Below, in pieces: positions 25,533 to 34,180 of a stretch of 64,000 bases of DNA. Position numbers and translations under genes: made by a program. A model generated the notes under the pieces. That model did not search any database and was not told the origin of the DNA. It worked only from the letters and a program-made list of their open reading frames with translations. The DNA comes from Phycisphaerae bacterium (GTDB lineage Bacteria > Planctomycetota > Phycisphaerae > UBA1845 > PWPN01), in assembly GCA_018003015.1 (NCBI GenBank), contig JAGNEZ010000002.1:62001-126000 (forward strand), given 5' to 3'. How positions within the stretch are numbered: the first letter of the stretch is position 1; every line of letters begins with the position of its first letter.

Positions 25533-27531
25533 CGGGTTCTCCCGCGATTTCCTCTTCCTGTCTGAGGCCTTTGCCGCGTCGCCGATCGAAGTCACGCATC
25601 CGTTTCATGTGGGACAGTGACACCTCATCGGAGTCGATGTCCACGTCACCGTGGAGCTGCAGGTTGACCACCTGTCGGTAGTGGCCTTCCTGGGCGAGCA
25701 GTTGCTCGTGGGTGCCCATCTGGGTGATGCGCCCTTCCTCGAGGATGATGACCAGATCGGCGTTTTTGACCGTACTGATCCGGTGAGCGATGACGAACGT
25801 GGTTTGGTGGGCGGGCCCCTTGCGCATCGCCTTGCGGATGCTCTCCTCGGTTTCGGGGTCGACCGCCGAGGTTGCGTCGTCGAGGATCAGGACGCGGGGG
25901 GTGGATAGAATGGCCCGGGCGATGGCCAGCCTCTGCCGCTGCCCGCCGGAGAGCGTGCCGCCGCGCTCGGTCAGCCGGGTCGCATAGCTCAGCGGGAGCG
26001 TCTCGATGAACTCGTGAGCTTGAGCGATCCGGGCCGCCTCGGTGATCATCTCGCCGCGGATCTCCGGACGGCCGTAGGCGATGTTGGCCTCGACGGTATC
26101 GCTGAACAGGAACGTCTCCTGAAACACGTAGCTGACCTGTGTTCGCAGGCTGTCGAGCGAGACCTCGCGGATGTCGGTCCCGTCGATCAGGATTCGGCCC
26201 TGCTGTGGGTCGTAGAACCTCGCGACGAGGCTGACCAACGTGGTCTTGCCCGCTCCGGTTGGTCCGACGATGGCCGCGACTTTGCCACCTGGAACCTCTA
26301 AAGTGATGTCGCGCAGGGCGGGCTTGGCCGGATCGTATCCGAAGGTCACGCTCTCGAACCGGACGGCACCCGGTCCGTCAGGCAGTGGCGGGGCGTCCCG
26401 GCGCTGCTTCACGGACGGCGCTGCGACCAGGACTTCGAAGAGCCGCCGGGCGGACACGATGGCGTTCTGGTACTGGTCATTGATCACCGCTACCTGCTGC
26501 AGCCGGCCCAGGATCGCGCCCATGGCGGCTCCGAGCATGAGCACGTCGCCGGCGGTCAGCCGGGCCTTGATGATGAGCACGCCGACCGCCAGAAAGAGCG
26601 TGAGATGCGAAGCGGTCGCGATACTCCGCATGACCGGTGCGAAGTTGGCGAAAAGGCGGATGCGATACATCACCTTGGCGAAGAAGCTGTCACAGCTCGC
26701 CCTGTACTTATCGACTTCCTGCTGCTGGGTAGCGAACGCCTTGACCACGTGGACGCCGGCGATGTTCTCGGTGATGATCGAGATGTTCCTGTCGCCTTCC
26801 TTCATGGTGGCCTTCAGTGCTGGCTGAGCGCGCTTGCTGAATTGCAGGATGTACCAGGTCCACAGCGGCAGGGGCACGAGTGACAGGGCCGCGACCCATG
26901 GAGAGCGGGATAGCAGCAGGATGAGGTATCCGCCCACGATGAGCACGATCTCGAGTGTGACCAGCACGGCGGAATTGACGAACGCCCGGACGTTCTGGAG
27001 ATCGCTCAGTGCCCGGTTGATGAGTTCGCCGGTCGAGATCGCGTCGTGGAAGCCGAATCCCGCCCGCTGCAGCTTGTCGTACACCGCCTCCCGGATGTAG
27101 AAGACCATGTTCATGCTCAGCTTGGCGTTGGTGACCTCCTTGAGGTAGGCGAAGACGCCGAGGCCGAGGGTTGTCGCGGCGAGCAGCAACACGATGTGTC
27201 GCAGGGCGGTCGCCTCCTGAGTACCGCCCGTGATCCAGGCCACGACGCCGGTGTCGGCGTGAAGCTGACTGAAGTGGACTTCCTTGATCGAGTTGACCGC
27301 CCCGGCGGTGATCCGCACGGCGGTAACCTCCGCGGCCGTCCACAGCGACAGGTAAAGGCAGGCCAGAACCACGGTGGTTTTCACCGGCGACAAGAAGCCG
27401 AACATCCACCGCATCAGCTGGCGGTTGGTGATACCTTCGATGTCAGGGCACACTGAGCGGCTCGGGTGCAGGGTCGCGGGCCGACTCCGGCGACGGTCTC
27501 CTGCCCGTCTCTCGGTCGGCAGATTCCCCAT
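25525..27531 (-). CDS. ABC exporter half-transporter, degenerate-site partner
   Basis: A 668-residue partner of the preceding gene. ATG 27531 is preferred over a GTG at 27585, because the latter lies inside a promoter-like sequence. There is a membrane domain (about 50-340), then the ATPase with Walker A VGPTGAGKTTLVSL, canonical LSGGQRQRLAIARA, and Walker B VLILDDATSAVD. Here Asp replaces the catalytic Glu. The Asp here and the changed signature in the partner fall in the same composite ATP site, which is the pattern of heterodimeric exporters with one degenerate site. First gene of the two-gene operon. Confidence 0.9.
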   Translation of the reverse strand: MGNLPTERRAGDRRRSRPATLHPSRSVCPDIEGITNRQLMRWMFGFLSPVKTTVVLACLYLSLWTAAEVTAVRITAGAVNSIKEVHFSQLHADTGVVAWITGGTQEATALRHIVLLLAATTLGLGVFAYLKEVTNAKLSMNMVFYIREAVYDKLQRAGFGFHDAISTGELINRALSDLQNVRAFVNSAVLVTLEIVLIVGGYLILLLSRSPWVAALSLVPLPLWTWYILQFSKRAQPALKATMKEGDRNISIITENIAGVHVVKAFATQQQEVDKYRASCDSFFAKVMYRIRLFANFAPVMRSIATASHLTLFLAVGVLIIKARLTAGDVLMLGAAMGAILGRLQQVAVINDQYQNAIVSARRLFEVLVAAPSVKQRRDAPPLPDGPGAVRFESVTFGYDPAKPALRDITLEVPGGKVAAIVGPTGAGKTTLVSLVARFYDPQQGRILIDGTDIREVSLDSLRTQVSYVFQETFLFSDTVEANIAYGRPEIRGEMITEAARIAQAHEFIETLPLSYATRLTERGGTLSGGQRQRLAIARAILSTPRVLILDDATSAVDPETEESIRKAMRKGPAHQTTFVIAHRISTVKNADLVIILEEGRITQMGTHEQLLAQEGHYRQVVNLQLHGDVDIDSDEVSLSHMKRMRDFDRRRGKGLRQEEEIAGEPDA

Positions 27532-27555
27532 AGGTTGAGTTACCTGTCCGTGGGC

Positions 27556-27584
27556 ACTATAGCCCAAGACGGGCGGTTTTTCCA
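27556..27584 (-). promoter_or_regulatory. Candidate promoter of the ABC exporter operon
   Basis: On the minus strand: TGGAAA (27584-27579), 17-base spacer, TATAGT (27561-27556). The predicted transcript start at about 27549 is 18 bases before the chosen ATG at 27531. Confidence 0.4.
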
Positions 27585-27624
27585 CCCTCAGCCCTGGTGC
27601 CGGCCGACGAGGACACCCCTGACT

Positions 27625-29124
27625 TCAATCGATGATTCGTCCGTTGTGTTGCCCGACCAGGATCTGGCGGGTTTCCGATTCGATCTGCCTGAGTCGCTGA
27701 GGGTCGGCGGCCGAGAAGCACGAGCGTATCACGCCTTTTTCGTTTGTTGCGGCCCGCAGGTAGCCGCTGAACCAGCCGTTCTTCAGCTGAGTGCCTTCGC
27801 CGTTCGTGTGGACGCCATGATTGAGGACAATACCCTCGAGGTCGATGCCCTCGGCGGTGGTCGTGGCGCTGGCCGCTCCCTGTCCGGTGAAGTGGCGGAT
27901 GACAGCGTTCAACGCTCGATCGCGGGTTTCGTCGCCCGTGAACTGGCAGTTGAACTCCCCGGTGGTCTGGACTTTCTCCTGCAGGGTCCAGAGCTTGTCG
28001 AGCAGGCTTGGATCCTGCCTGACCTGGCCGAGGAACAGCAGCGCGGTGAGGGCCGAGTTCTCGACCGCGACGACGTGCGGACCCATCGTGAGGTTGTGGT
28101 AGTAGTGCCCCGGTTCCTCGACGGCGATCATCGCCCCGTTCGCTCGCATGTAGTCTTTGATCTGCGAGTGCCCGTTGCGGTACAGGACCGGACGCACGTC
28201 AAGCTTGCCCCATTCCGCGAGGGCTAGCGGGTTGATCCTGGGATCGTGGAGCACGGCCGGTCGACCGAGCAATTCGCCGTCGAAGCCGCAGGCTCGAAGG
28301 ATGGGGATGGCGACGAATCCAGCGCTCAGGATTCCCCGGTGATCGCCGAAGACAAGACGATCACCGTCGCCATCCGTTCCAATGACGACCTGGCAGCCCT
28401 TCTGCCCGGCCACCCGCACCGCCTGGTCCATCTTGCCCTGGCTGGTCGGGTTGGGCGAACCGGCCGGGAGACTGCCGTCCACCTCCAGGCGCAACGGCTC
28501 GATCTTGGCCCCCGCGAGCGTGATGGCCTCGGCCAGTTCCGGCCCAGCCGATCCGTGGAGGCCATCGAGGACGACGCAGAGGCCGGCGAGCTGACCAGCG
28601 TGCAGGTTCGCCTGCTTGATCGAGTAGTCGATGTAGTCGGGCGTGAGGTCGATGTCGGTGCGGCTGCCGCCCGGCGCGGCGGAGGCGTTCTGCTGGCTGT
28701 GATAGATCTCCCGGACGCGGCTAAGGCCACCCTTGGGACCACAGCCCAGTCCGATGGCCCGGACGACCGGCGCGGTGAACTTCACCCCGACGTACTCCTT
28801 GGGGTCGTGCGAGGCGGTGACGGTGACGCCCATGGTGTTGGGGTACTGCTGCGATACCTTGAGTGTCGTGAAGTAGCTGCACGGTGTGCTGATGGGATGC
28901 GGGCAGGAGAAGACCCTCAGGCCCATCCGTACCGCCGCCTCGATCGCCAGATCCTGGACGTGGGTGGCGGCCAGCCGTCCGTCGTGGGTGACGGTGACGG
29001 TGTCAACAGCCAGCTCACGGGCGAAGAGAAACGCGGCTTCGAAGAGTCGCCTGACGGCCGGGTCGCTGAACTCCTGGACCTGCCAGCGGGCGTCATCGAC
29101 CTTGATTGGATCGGGTGGGGCCAA
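27625..29124 (-). CDS. Phosphohexomutase (phosphomannomutase/phosphoglucomutase family)
   Basis: A 499-residue alpha-D-phosphohexomutase that interconverts 1- and 6-phosphosugars. A TTG at 29124 is chosen as start because a perfect AGGAGG (29131-29136) sits 6 bases upstream; an in-frame GTG at 29181 has no such site. The phosphoserine loop is VTVTASHDPKEYVG (about residue 105), the metal loop GTDGDGDRLVF (about 250), the sugar-binding loop VEEPGHYYHN (about 335), and the phosphate-binding C-terminal domain carries NEKGVIRSCFS. All catalytic elements are present. Likely role is supply of mannose-1-phosphate or glucose-1-phosphate for envelope glycans. Specificity is not readable. Confidence 0.9.
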   Translation of the reverse strand: MAPPDPIKVDDARWQVQEFSDPAVRRLFEAAFLFARELAVDTVTVTHDGRLAATHVQDLAIEAAVRMGLRVFSCPHPISTPCSYFTTLKVSQQYPNTMGVTVTASHDPKEYVGVKFTAPVVRAIGLGCGPKGGLSRVREIYHSQQNASAAPGGSRTDIDLTPDYIDYSIKQANLHAGQLAGLCVVLDGLHGSAGPELAEAITLAGAKIEPLRLEVDGSLPAGSPNPTSQGKMDQAVRVAGQKGCQVVIGTDGDGDRLVFGDHRGILSAGFVAIPILRACGFDGELLGRPAVLHDPRINPLALAEWGKLDVRPVLYRNGHSQIKDYMRANGAMIAVEEPGHYYHNLTMGPHVVAVENSALTALLFLGQVRQDPSLLDKLWTLQEKVQTTGEFNCQFTGDETRDRALNAVIRHFTGQGAASATTTAEGIDLEGIVLNHGVHTNGEGTQLKNGWFSGYLRAATNEKGVIRSCFSAADPQRLRQIESETRQILVGQHNGRIID

Positions 29125-29331
29125 TGCGTAACCTCCTGTCAACGCGGATAAAGCGGCATATCGTAGCGGGTTTCGCCTCACGATGCAAAGGGGGCGAGTC
29201 TCTGGCCAACCGGCCCCGAATCGTGGGGGGCGCTGCGTTTCCGGACATTTCCGTGCACCGCCGCCGTAGCGTCTCTCCTGGGACGGGTGTACGAGGCCCG
29301 AAGGAACCCGCTTCGATGAGCGAAAGGGGCC

Positions 29332-31863
29332 TCAAGGTGCTCGCACTCCATGGCCGGTCTGCTTGATGAGCCCTCTCGCGCAGTGATCGAGCAGCTCACG
29401 GGTCTGCGGGGCTGACTCGGACAGCAGTTCGATCCGCCCATACCTGGCGCCCGACCGTGTGGGGTCCTCGAGCAGGCCGGTCGCGGGGTAGACCGGCCCG
29501 CTGAAGACCGTGTTTCGTCCCTGCTCATCGGGCAGCACTGGATGTTCGACGCCCGCCCGGTCCCGCAGCGCGAGATGGTGTCGTCGGCAAGGTGCGGCAC
29601 ACGGGGTGCAGTCGTTTCCGCCGTTCAGTCGAGCCGCGAGCAGGCAATGAGCGGTGTGGAAGAGTGGCAGGTGGGTATAGAAGATCATCTCGAAGGGAAC
29701 ACCTGGTGAAGCCTTGATCAGCTGTGCGCGCCGAGTTTCATCCAGGTCACAGCTGGGTGTCAGGCGGGTCAGCCCGCTGCCCATCAGCGCGGACGCACTC
29801 AGCTCGTTGGTCACGTTCAGCCCGTAGTCGCCGACCAAAGGGATTTCTGGAGCGTGTTTCCGCAGCCAGCTCAGGGCCGCGAGGTTGCGGGTGAGAATGA
29901 CGTTGGGCCGCTGCTGGGCGATCCGGGCAAGGGCGACTTCGTCACCGGGCTTGCAGATGACCGGCGTGGGGAGTCCGATCAGTGGGCGGGGTTGTTCAGC
30001 CCGAGCAGAGGTATCATGAAAGTGAGGAGCTTCCGGTCCGCGTGAGCCCTCGCAATAGATGACCGCGATGATGGACGGATGTTTCCTGGCCCACGCGAGC
30101 ACGGCATCCATCTGTTCCTGCGTGCGAACGAGGACGCAGAGCTGAAGATCGTTCTCACTCCGGGGCCAGACGGATGGAGCGATCCGTTCCTCCCGCAGTA
30201 TCGCCAGGGCATTCGGCTCCTCCACCCTATGGCGGCGCGCCGCCGACCGATTCTCCAGCATTGCCTGCACCGCTCGCCGTCGCAGGTCGTTCAACACACT
30301 CTTGGGGGCCAGGAACGGGAGCGAGTCTGTCGGCCCGGCGGCGTCCAGGAGCACCAGCTCGGCCAGTTCAAAGGGGGTATCGCCCAACCGGGCGAACTGG
30401 CCGTGCAGCAGGGCGGTCGTCATCGGGTGTCGCTGGGCGGCTTGTAGTGGCTGCGGGGTGACCGCCTCGGCCTCATGGCCGGCATTGTCGCGCATAAGAA
30501 CCCGGAGCCAGTTGTCCGGCTCGATCCGGGCGGTGACGGTCAGGGGGATGCGTCGAGTCGGATAGTCGCGGCGGTAGCTGCTCTCCAGCCGCCGGCGAGT
30601 TCCCGGGTCGTCTGTTTTCCATACCGTGCTTCCAATGGCTACGGCCGCCGTGTTGACGTCATCCCGGCTGAAGCTGATCTCGACACGTCGAGCGCCGGCG
30701 GTGATGTGCGTGCCCCGGGTGGTGCCTTTCCGAGCCTGCACTGGTTGTACGGCGTATACCCGCCCACCTTGCTCGTCACGTTCAGGGTGGCCGTCGTCGA
30801 ACACCACGCCATCGCCGGGTTTGAGTCGCTCCTCCGTCGCGGAAGCGCTTGCGTCGTATTCGACCAGCACGGCCCGTGGCGTCCTCCCGACGACCGTTCC
30901 GACGACCAGTCCCCGGTTCTTGGGCGATCGCCCATCGACCAGCTCTCGATGGCGGTTGCCGTCCAGGAAGCCGGGGGTGAATCCTCTCGAGAAGCTCTGG
31001 GCGAGGTCGGTCATCTGCTGTTCGCCGGGAACGAACGGGATTCCTTGTACCGCGGCATCGATGGCCTGGCGATACAGCCGGGTAGCGGCGGCCACGTACG
31101 GAGCGCTCTTGAGTCGTCCCTCGATCTTGAATGCGATGGCTCCGGCCTCGATCAGTCTGGGAATGTGATCGCACGCGCAAAGGTCCTTGGGGCTGAGTAC
31201 GTAGGCTGGTTCGGCCGGGTCGGTGAGCTGGCCATCGACGACCAACTGGTAGGGCAGGCGGCACGCCTGAGCGCACACCCCGCGGTTCGCGCTCCGCCCG
31301 AAGAGCGATTTGCTGGCCAGGCACTGCCCGCTGAAGGAGATGCACAACGCCCCGTGGACGAAGACCTCGAGCTCGACCTGCGTCTCGCGGTGGATCTGCC
31401 CGATGTCCTCGACGGAAAGCTCGCGGGCGAGGATCACCCGATTCACGCCCATGGCCCGGAGGAACTCGATGCCGGCCGCGTGGGTCTGGGTGGCTTGGGT
31501 TGACGCGTGGATGGCCAGTGACGGGCACATTCTTCGAATCAACCGAATGATGCCGATATCCTGGACGATCACGGCATCCGTTCCGGCCTCGGCGATGCCC
31601 GCGATGAATGCGGCCGCCCGCTCCAGTTCTTCCGAGAAGATCAGCGTGTTAAAGGTGACGTATCCTCTCACGTTGCGGCGGTGGAGGAACGACATGGTTT
31701 CCGGCAGGTCGGCCAGGGTGAAGTTCTTCGCCCGGCGTCGGGCGTTGAAGTCCTCCAGGCCGAAGTAGACTGCGTCCGCACCGTTGGCCACGGCGGCGCG
31801 CAGGGACTCCGTGTTTCCGGCCGGAGCCAGCAGTTCGACTCGCGCTGTTCCATTCGGTGCCAT
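29332..31863 (-). CDS. Peptidase U32 family protein with DUF3656 domain (RlhA/YhbU-like)
   Basis: An 843-residue cytosolic protein beginning ARVELLAPAGNTESLRAAV, the U32 family start. The core (about 1-290) contains IHASTQATQTHAAGIEFLR, RVILARELSVEDI, the FVHGALCISFSGQC Cys motif and the NRGVCAQACRLPY Cys pair. A long C-terminal region (about 330-690) matches DUF3656-like extensions. E. coli RlhA, in this family, hydroxylates C2501 of 23S rRNA with prephenate as cofactor; other members act in ubiquinone synthesis or collagen degradation. An rRNA/tRNA hydroxylation role is the best guess from architecture. No partner genes adjoin it. Confidence 0.85.
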   Translation of the reverse strand: MAPNGTARVELLAPAGNTESLRAAVANGADAVYFGLEDFNARRRAKNFTLADLPETMSFLHRRNVRGYVTFNTLIFSEELERAAAFIAGIAEAGTDAVIVQDIGIIRLIRRMCPSLAIHASTQATQTHAAGIEFLRAMGVNRVILARELSVEDIGQIHRETQVELEVFVHGALCISFSGQCLASKSLFGRSANRGVCAQACRLPYQLVVDGQLTDPAEPAYVLSPKDLCACDHIPRLIEAGAIAFKIEGRLKSAPYVAAATRLYRQAIDAAVQGIPFVPGEQQMTDLAQSFSRGFTPGFLDGNRHRELVDGRSPKNRGLVVGTVVGRTPRAVLVEYDASASATEERLKPGDGVVFDDGHPERDEQGGRVYAVQPVQARKGTTRGTHITAGARRVEISFSRDDVNTAAVAIGSTVWKTDDPGTRRRLESSYRRDYPTRRIPLTVTARIEPDNWLRVLMRDNAGHEAEAVTPQPLQAAQRHPMTTALLHGQFARLGDTPFELAELVLLDAAGPTDSLPFLAPKSVLNDLRRRAVQAMLENRSAARRHRVEEPNALAILREERIAPSVWPRSENDLQLCVLVRTQEQMDAVLAWARKHPSIIAVIYCEGSRGPEAPHFHDTSARAEQPRPLIGLPTPVICKPGDEVALARIAQQRPNVILTRNLAALSWLRKHAPEIPLVGDYGLNVTNELSASALMGSGLTRLTPSCDLDETRRAQLIKASPGVPFEMIFYTHLPLFHTAHCLLAARLNGGNDCTPCAAPCRRHHLALRDRAGVEHPVLPDEQGRNTVFSGPVYPATGLLEDPTRSGARYGRIELLSESAPQTRELLDHCARGLIKQTGHGVRAP

Positions 31864-32075
31864 TCGGCCGTCCTCGCGGGCATTCGCACAACCTGCATTA
31901 TGTCTCTTTTCGATCGTGGCTCAACCCCAGGGTGATGAGGGTACACGGAGATTGTGTTGGCGTCGGGGCGGCTTGGTTGGCGCGGTGCGAAGGGTATACC
32001 TCGCGCTTGTCAGCCGCCACGCGGGTGATTGCACCGGCCGATCGTCGCCTTCGGTTTCACCTCTCACTTGCATCA

Positions 32076-32103
32076 TTGCACTCTTGCCTGGTGATGCTAA
32101 CAT
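32076..32103 (+). promoter_or_regulatory. Candidate promoter of the BMC shell gene
   Basis: TTGCAC (32076-32081), 16-base spacer, TAACAT (32098-32103). A start at about 32110 leaves a 12-base leader carrying TTGAGG just before the ATG at 32122. Confidence 0.3.
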
Positions 32104-32121
32104 ATTGGCCTTGAGGTGAAG

Positions 32122-32790
32122 ATGTCGGCAGATGTTGAGCAGCAGGACTCGGCGATCGCCAGCGTCGGTCTGGTCGAGGTCATGGGCTTGTCGGCCAGTC
32201 TGGTCGTGGCCGACGTCATGGTCAAGGCGGCCAACGTCCGCCTTGCTGGCATCGAGGTCAACCACGCCGGCGGGATGGGTGTCAAGGTCACCGGGAGGGC
32301 CGCCGATGTACGGGCCTCGGTTCAGGCCGGCCGCGAGATTGCCGAGCAGATGCACGCGCTCCTCGGCGGTCGCGACTGGGCCAGCTACGCGGCGGGCGCC
32401 GACTTCCTGGTTCACTCCGCTCAGGAGTATAATACCCTCCTGGGGTTCTACGAGCACATGCTGCCGGGCGGGGCGGGGGCCTCTCCGGCGGCTGATTCAC
32501 AAGGAGCTGCCATGGCTGCTCAAGATGCCATCGGATTCATCGAGACCCAGGGTCTAGTCGGTCTGCTCGAGGCGGCTGACACCATGTGCAAAGCCGCGGA
32601 CGTCAAGATCATCGGCAAGGAGAAGATCGGTGCGGCGTACGTGACGGTCATGGTGACCGGCGACGTGGCGGCGGTGAAGGCAGCCGTTCAAGCCGGTGCT
32701 GCGGCGGTCGAACGCGTCGGCGGCAAGCTCATCCTCGGGCACGTTATCGCTCGTCCCCACGACGAGCTGGCGGCGCTGCTGCCGAAGTGA
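32122..32790 (+). CDS. Tandem-domain bacterial microcompartment shell protein
   Basis: A 222-residue shell protein with two BMC domains. Domain 1 spans about residues 11-105 (SVGLVEVMGLSASLVVADVM, pore-region NHAGG, divergent C-terminal helix). An Ala/Gly/Ser/Pro linker follows (about 113-130). Domain 2 spans 131-222 (AIGFIETQGLVGLLEAADTM, pore loop KIGAA, then GHVIARPHDELAALLPK). Domain 2 resembles hexamer-forming BMC-H proteins such as PduA or EutM end to end. Fused pairs (BMC-T) form pseudohexameric tiles, but the long linker here is unusual. A Shine-Dalgarno site and ATG inside the linker could express domain 2 alone. No other shell gene or pentamer gene is in the window. It faces an aldolase gene with an encapsulation-like tail. 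Confidence 0.93.
   Translation: MSADVEQQDSAIASVGLVEVMGLSASLVVADVMVKAANVRLAGIEVNHAGGMGVKVTGRAADVRASVQAGREIAEQMHALLGGRDWASYAAGADFLVHSAQEYNTLLGFYEHMLPGGAGASPAADSQGAAMAAQDAIGFIETQGLVGLLEAADTMCKAADVKIIGKEKIGAAYVTVMVTGDVAAVKAAVQAGAAAVERVGGKLILGHVIARPHDELAALLPK
32501..32514 (+). promoter_or_regulatory. Internal ribosome-binding site and start inside the BMC gene
   Basis: AAGGAG at 32501-32506 followed 5 bases later by an in-frame ATG at 32512. Translation from here gives a 92-residue protein consisting exactly of the second BMC domain, the length of a canonical BMC-H subunit. The site is better than the one at the gene's own start. Confidence 0.6.
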
Positions 32791-33056
32791 CCGGGGAAGC
32801 GGTCAGCGGTCAAATCAGCTGGCAGGCGGACCCACCGGATGCGGCGGAACCGGGTGACCAACCTGTCTGTTGGCTTCCTTGGGCGCCGAGCTTGAACCTA
32901 TCAAAAAGCTGGGCTCACGGCCGCTGACCGCCGATCGGGATAGCCGCGGATCGTTCTGCGACTGCACGCAGGGCAGCAGGGGTGGTGTTGCGGTCGCGAG
33001 GAGGGCTGCGGTCCACCAGCTCACGGCATCAAGCCTGCGACCGGCGAAGCTGGCAC

Positions 33057-34064
33057 TCAGCCCTGCAATCGCCGAACCACTTCCTTGACGATCTGTTCCA
33101 CCGCGGTGGAGGTGATTGGGCTGCGATTGGGGTCGCAACCGCCGGGAGGAGCGTCGGTGAAGCCGAAGCTGTTCAGAATGCACTGGATGGTGCGGGCCAG
33201 GGCGTTCAGGTCGAGTTGCTGGGCGGCGGAGAGCGGGTGGCGGCCCTGGCCCATGTGGAAGCCGCGCAGGCCGACGGCCTGGCGAACGCCCTCGGGGAAG
33301 TCGGCGCCGAAGACGATCAGCCGGATCAGGTCGAGGAGTTGGTACTGGATGGCCCGGGCTTCCTCGATCTTGTGCTGCGTGGCCAGGTGGTAGAGCTTCA
33401 TGACCACTTCGGGCACCACGCCGCTGGTGGCGATGGTTCCTCCGTCGGCGCCCATGATCAGGGCGGGCAGGAGCATCTCCTCGCATCCGGTCAGGAAGAC
33501 GAAGTCCGACCGGATTGGGCGGATGTCGTGCATCATGTTCAGGAAGCGGGGCAGGTCGCGGCTTGAGTCCTTGATACCCACAATCTGCGGGCACTCGCCG
33601 GCCAGACGCTGGATCGTCGGGTTGGCGATGTCGTTGGCGAACTGGGGAATGTTGTACAGGGTCAGCGGGATGGGGCTCTCGTGGGCGATCTCGGCGAAGT
33701 AGGCGTAGACCGCGTCCTGGCTGAGCTTGTAGTAGAACGGGGCGACGATGGCCACGGCGTCGCAACCGAGTTGGTGGTAGTAGGCGGCCGCCTCGAGGGT
33801 CATCTTCAGGTTGGCCTCGGCGGCACCGGCCAGGATCGCGGCCCGGCCGGCGGTCTGCTCGGCCACGATGCGGACAATAGTCTTACGTTCCTCGAAGCTG
33901 AACCGAGTGAACTCACCCGTGCTGCCGTTGGGGTACAGGCCGCTGATACCCTTGGCGATCAGCCAGTCGACCAGCCGGCGGAGTTCGGACTCGTTGATTC
34001 GGCCCTGGTCGTCCAAGGGGACCATGTGGGGGGTGAAGATGCCGCTCAACCTCTTCTGGGCCAT
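33057..34064 (-). CDS. DHDPS/N-acetylneuraminate-lyase-family aldolase with a putative microcompartment encapsulation helix
   Basis: A 335-residue class I aldolase. ATG 34064 with GAGG upstream is chosen over an in-frame codon 17 residues earlier. The TIM barrel (about 5-298) has YPNGSTGEFTRF (GxTGE carboxylate-binding loop), the Tyr in LYNIPQFAN and the Schiff-base Lys in IVGIKDSSRDL. Family members end near 295-300 residues. Here a Pro/Gly-rich linker (about 302-316) is followed by STAVEQIVKEVVRRLQG, an amphipathic helix of the type that docks cargo in microcompartment shells. GSTGE suits sialate or 2-keto-3-deoxysugar-acid lyases (products pyruvate plus an aldehyde) more than true DapA. 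It converges on the shell gene and follows the secreted beta-helix/propeller gene by 116 bases. Confidence 0.9.
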   Translation of the reverse strand: MAQKRLSGIFTPHMVPLDDQGRINESELRRLVDWLIAKGISGLYPNGSTGEFTRFSFEERKTIVRIVAEQTAGRAAILAGAAEANLKMTLEAAAYYHQLGCDAVAIVAPFYYKLSQDAVYAYFAEIAHESPIPLTLYNIPQFANDIANPTIQRLAGECPQIVGIKDSSRDLPRFLNMMHDIRPIRSDFVFLTGCEEMLLPALIMGADGGTIATSGVVPEVVMKLYHLATQHKIEEARAIQYQLLDLIRLIVFGADFPEGVRQAVGLRGFHMGQGRHPLSAAQQLDLNALARTIQCILNSFGFTDAPPGGCDPNRSPITSTAVEQIVKEVVRRLQG

Positions 34065-34180
34065 GACTGCCTCGCTGTCGGTTATTCGTCCGTCATCGGT
34101 GGACGGTGGCGTCATTATCCTTGCCCGGGGTGGCTACCGCAATGGCGGTGGATGGAGAAGGGGTGGCGGGGCCTCCGGCG

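Noticed and set aside
32801-32932. Inverted GCGGTCAGCGG / CCGCTGACCGC pair after the BMC gene
   Set aside because: The arms are about 110 bases apart with no T-tract; likely chance in GC-rich DNA, although a weak convergent terminator cannot be excluded.
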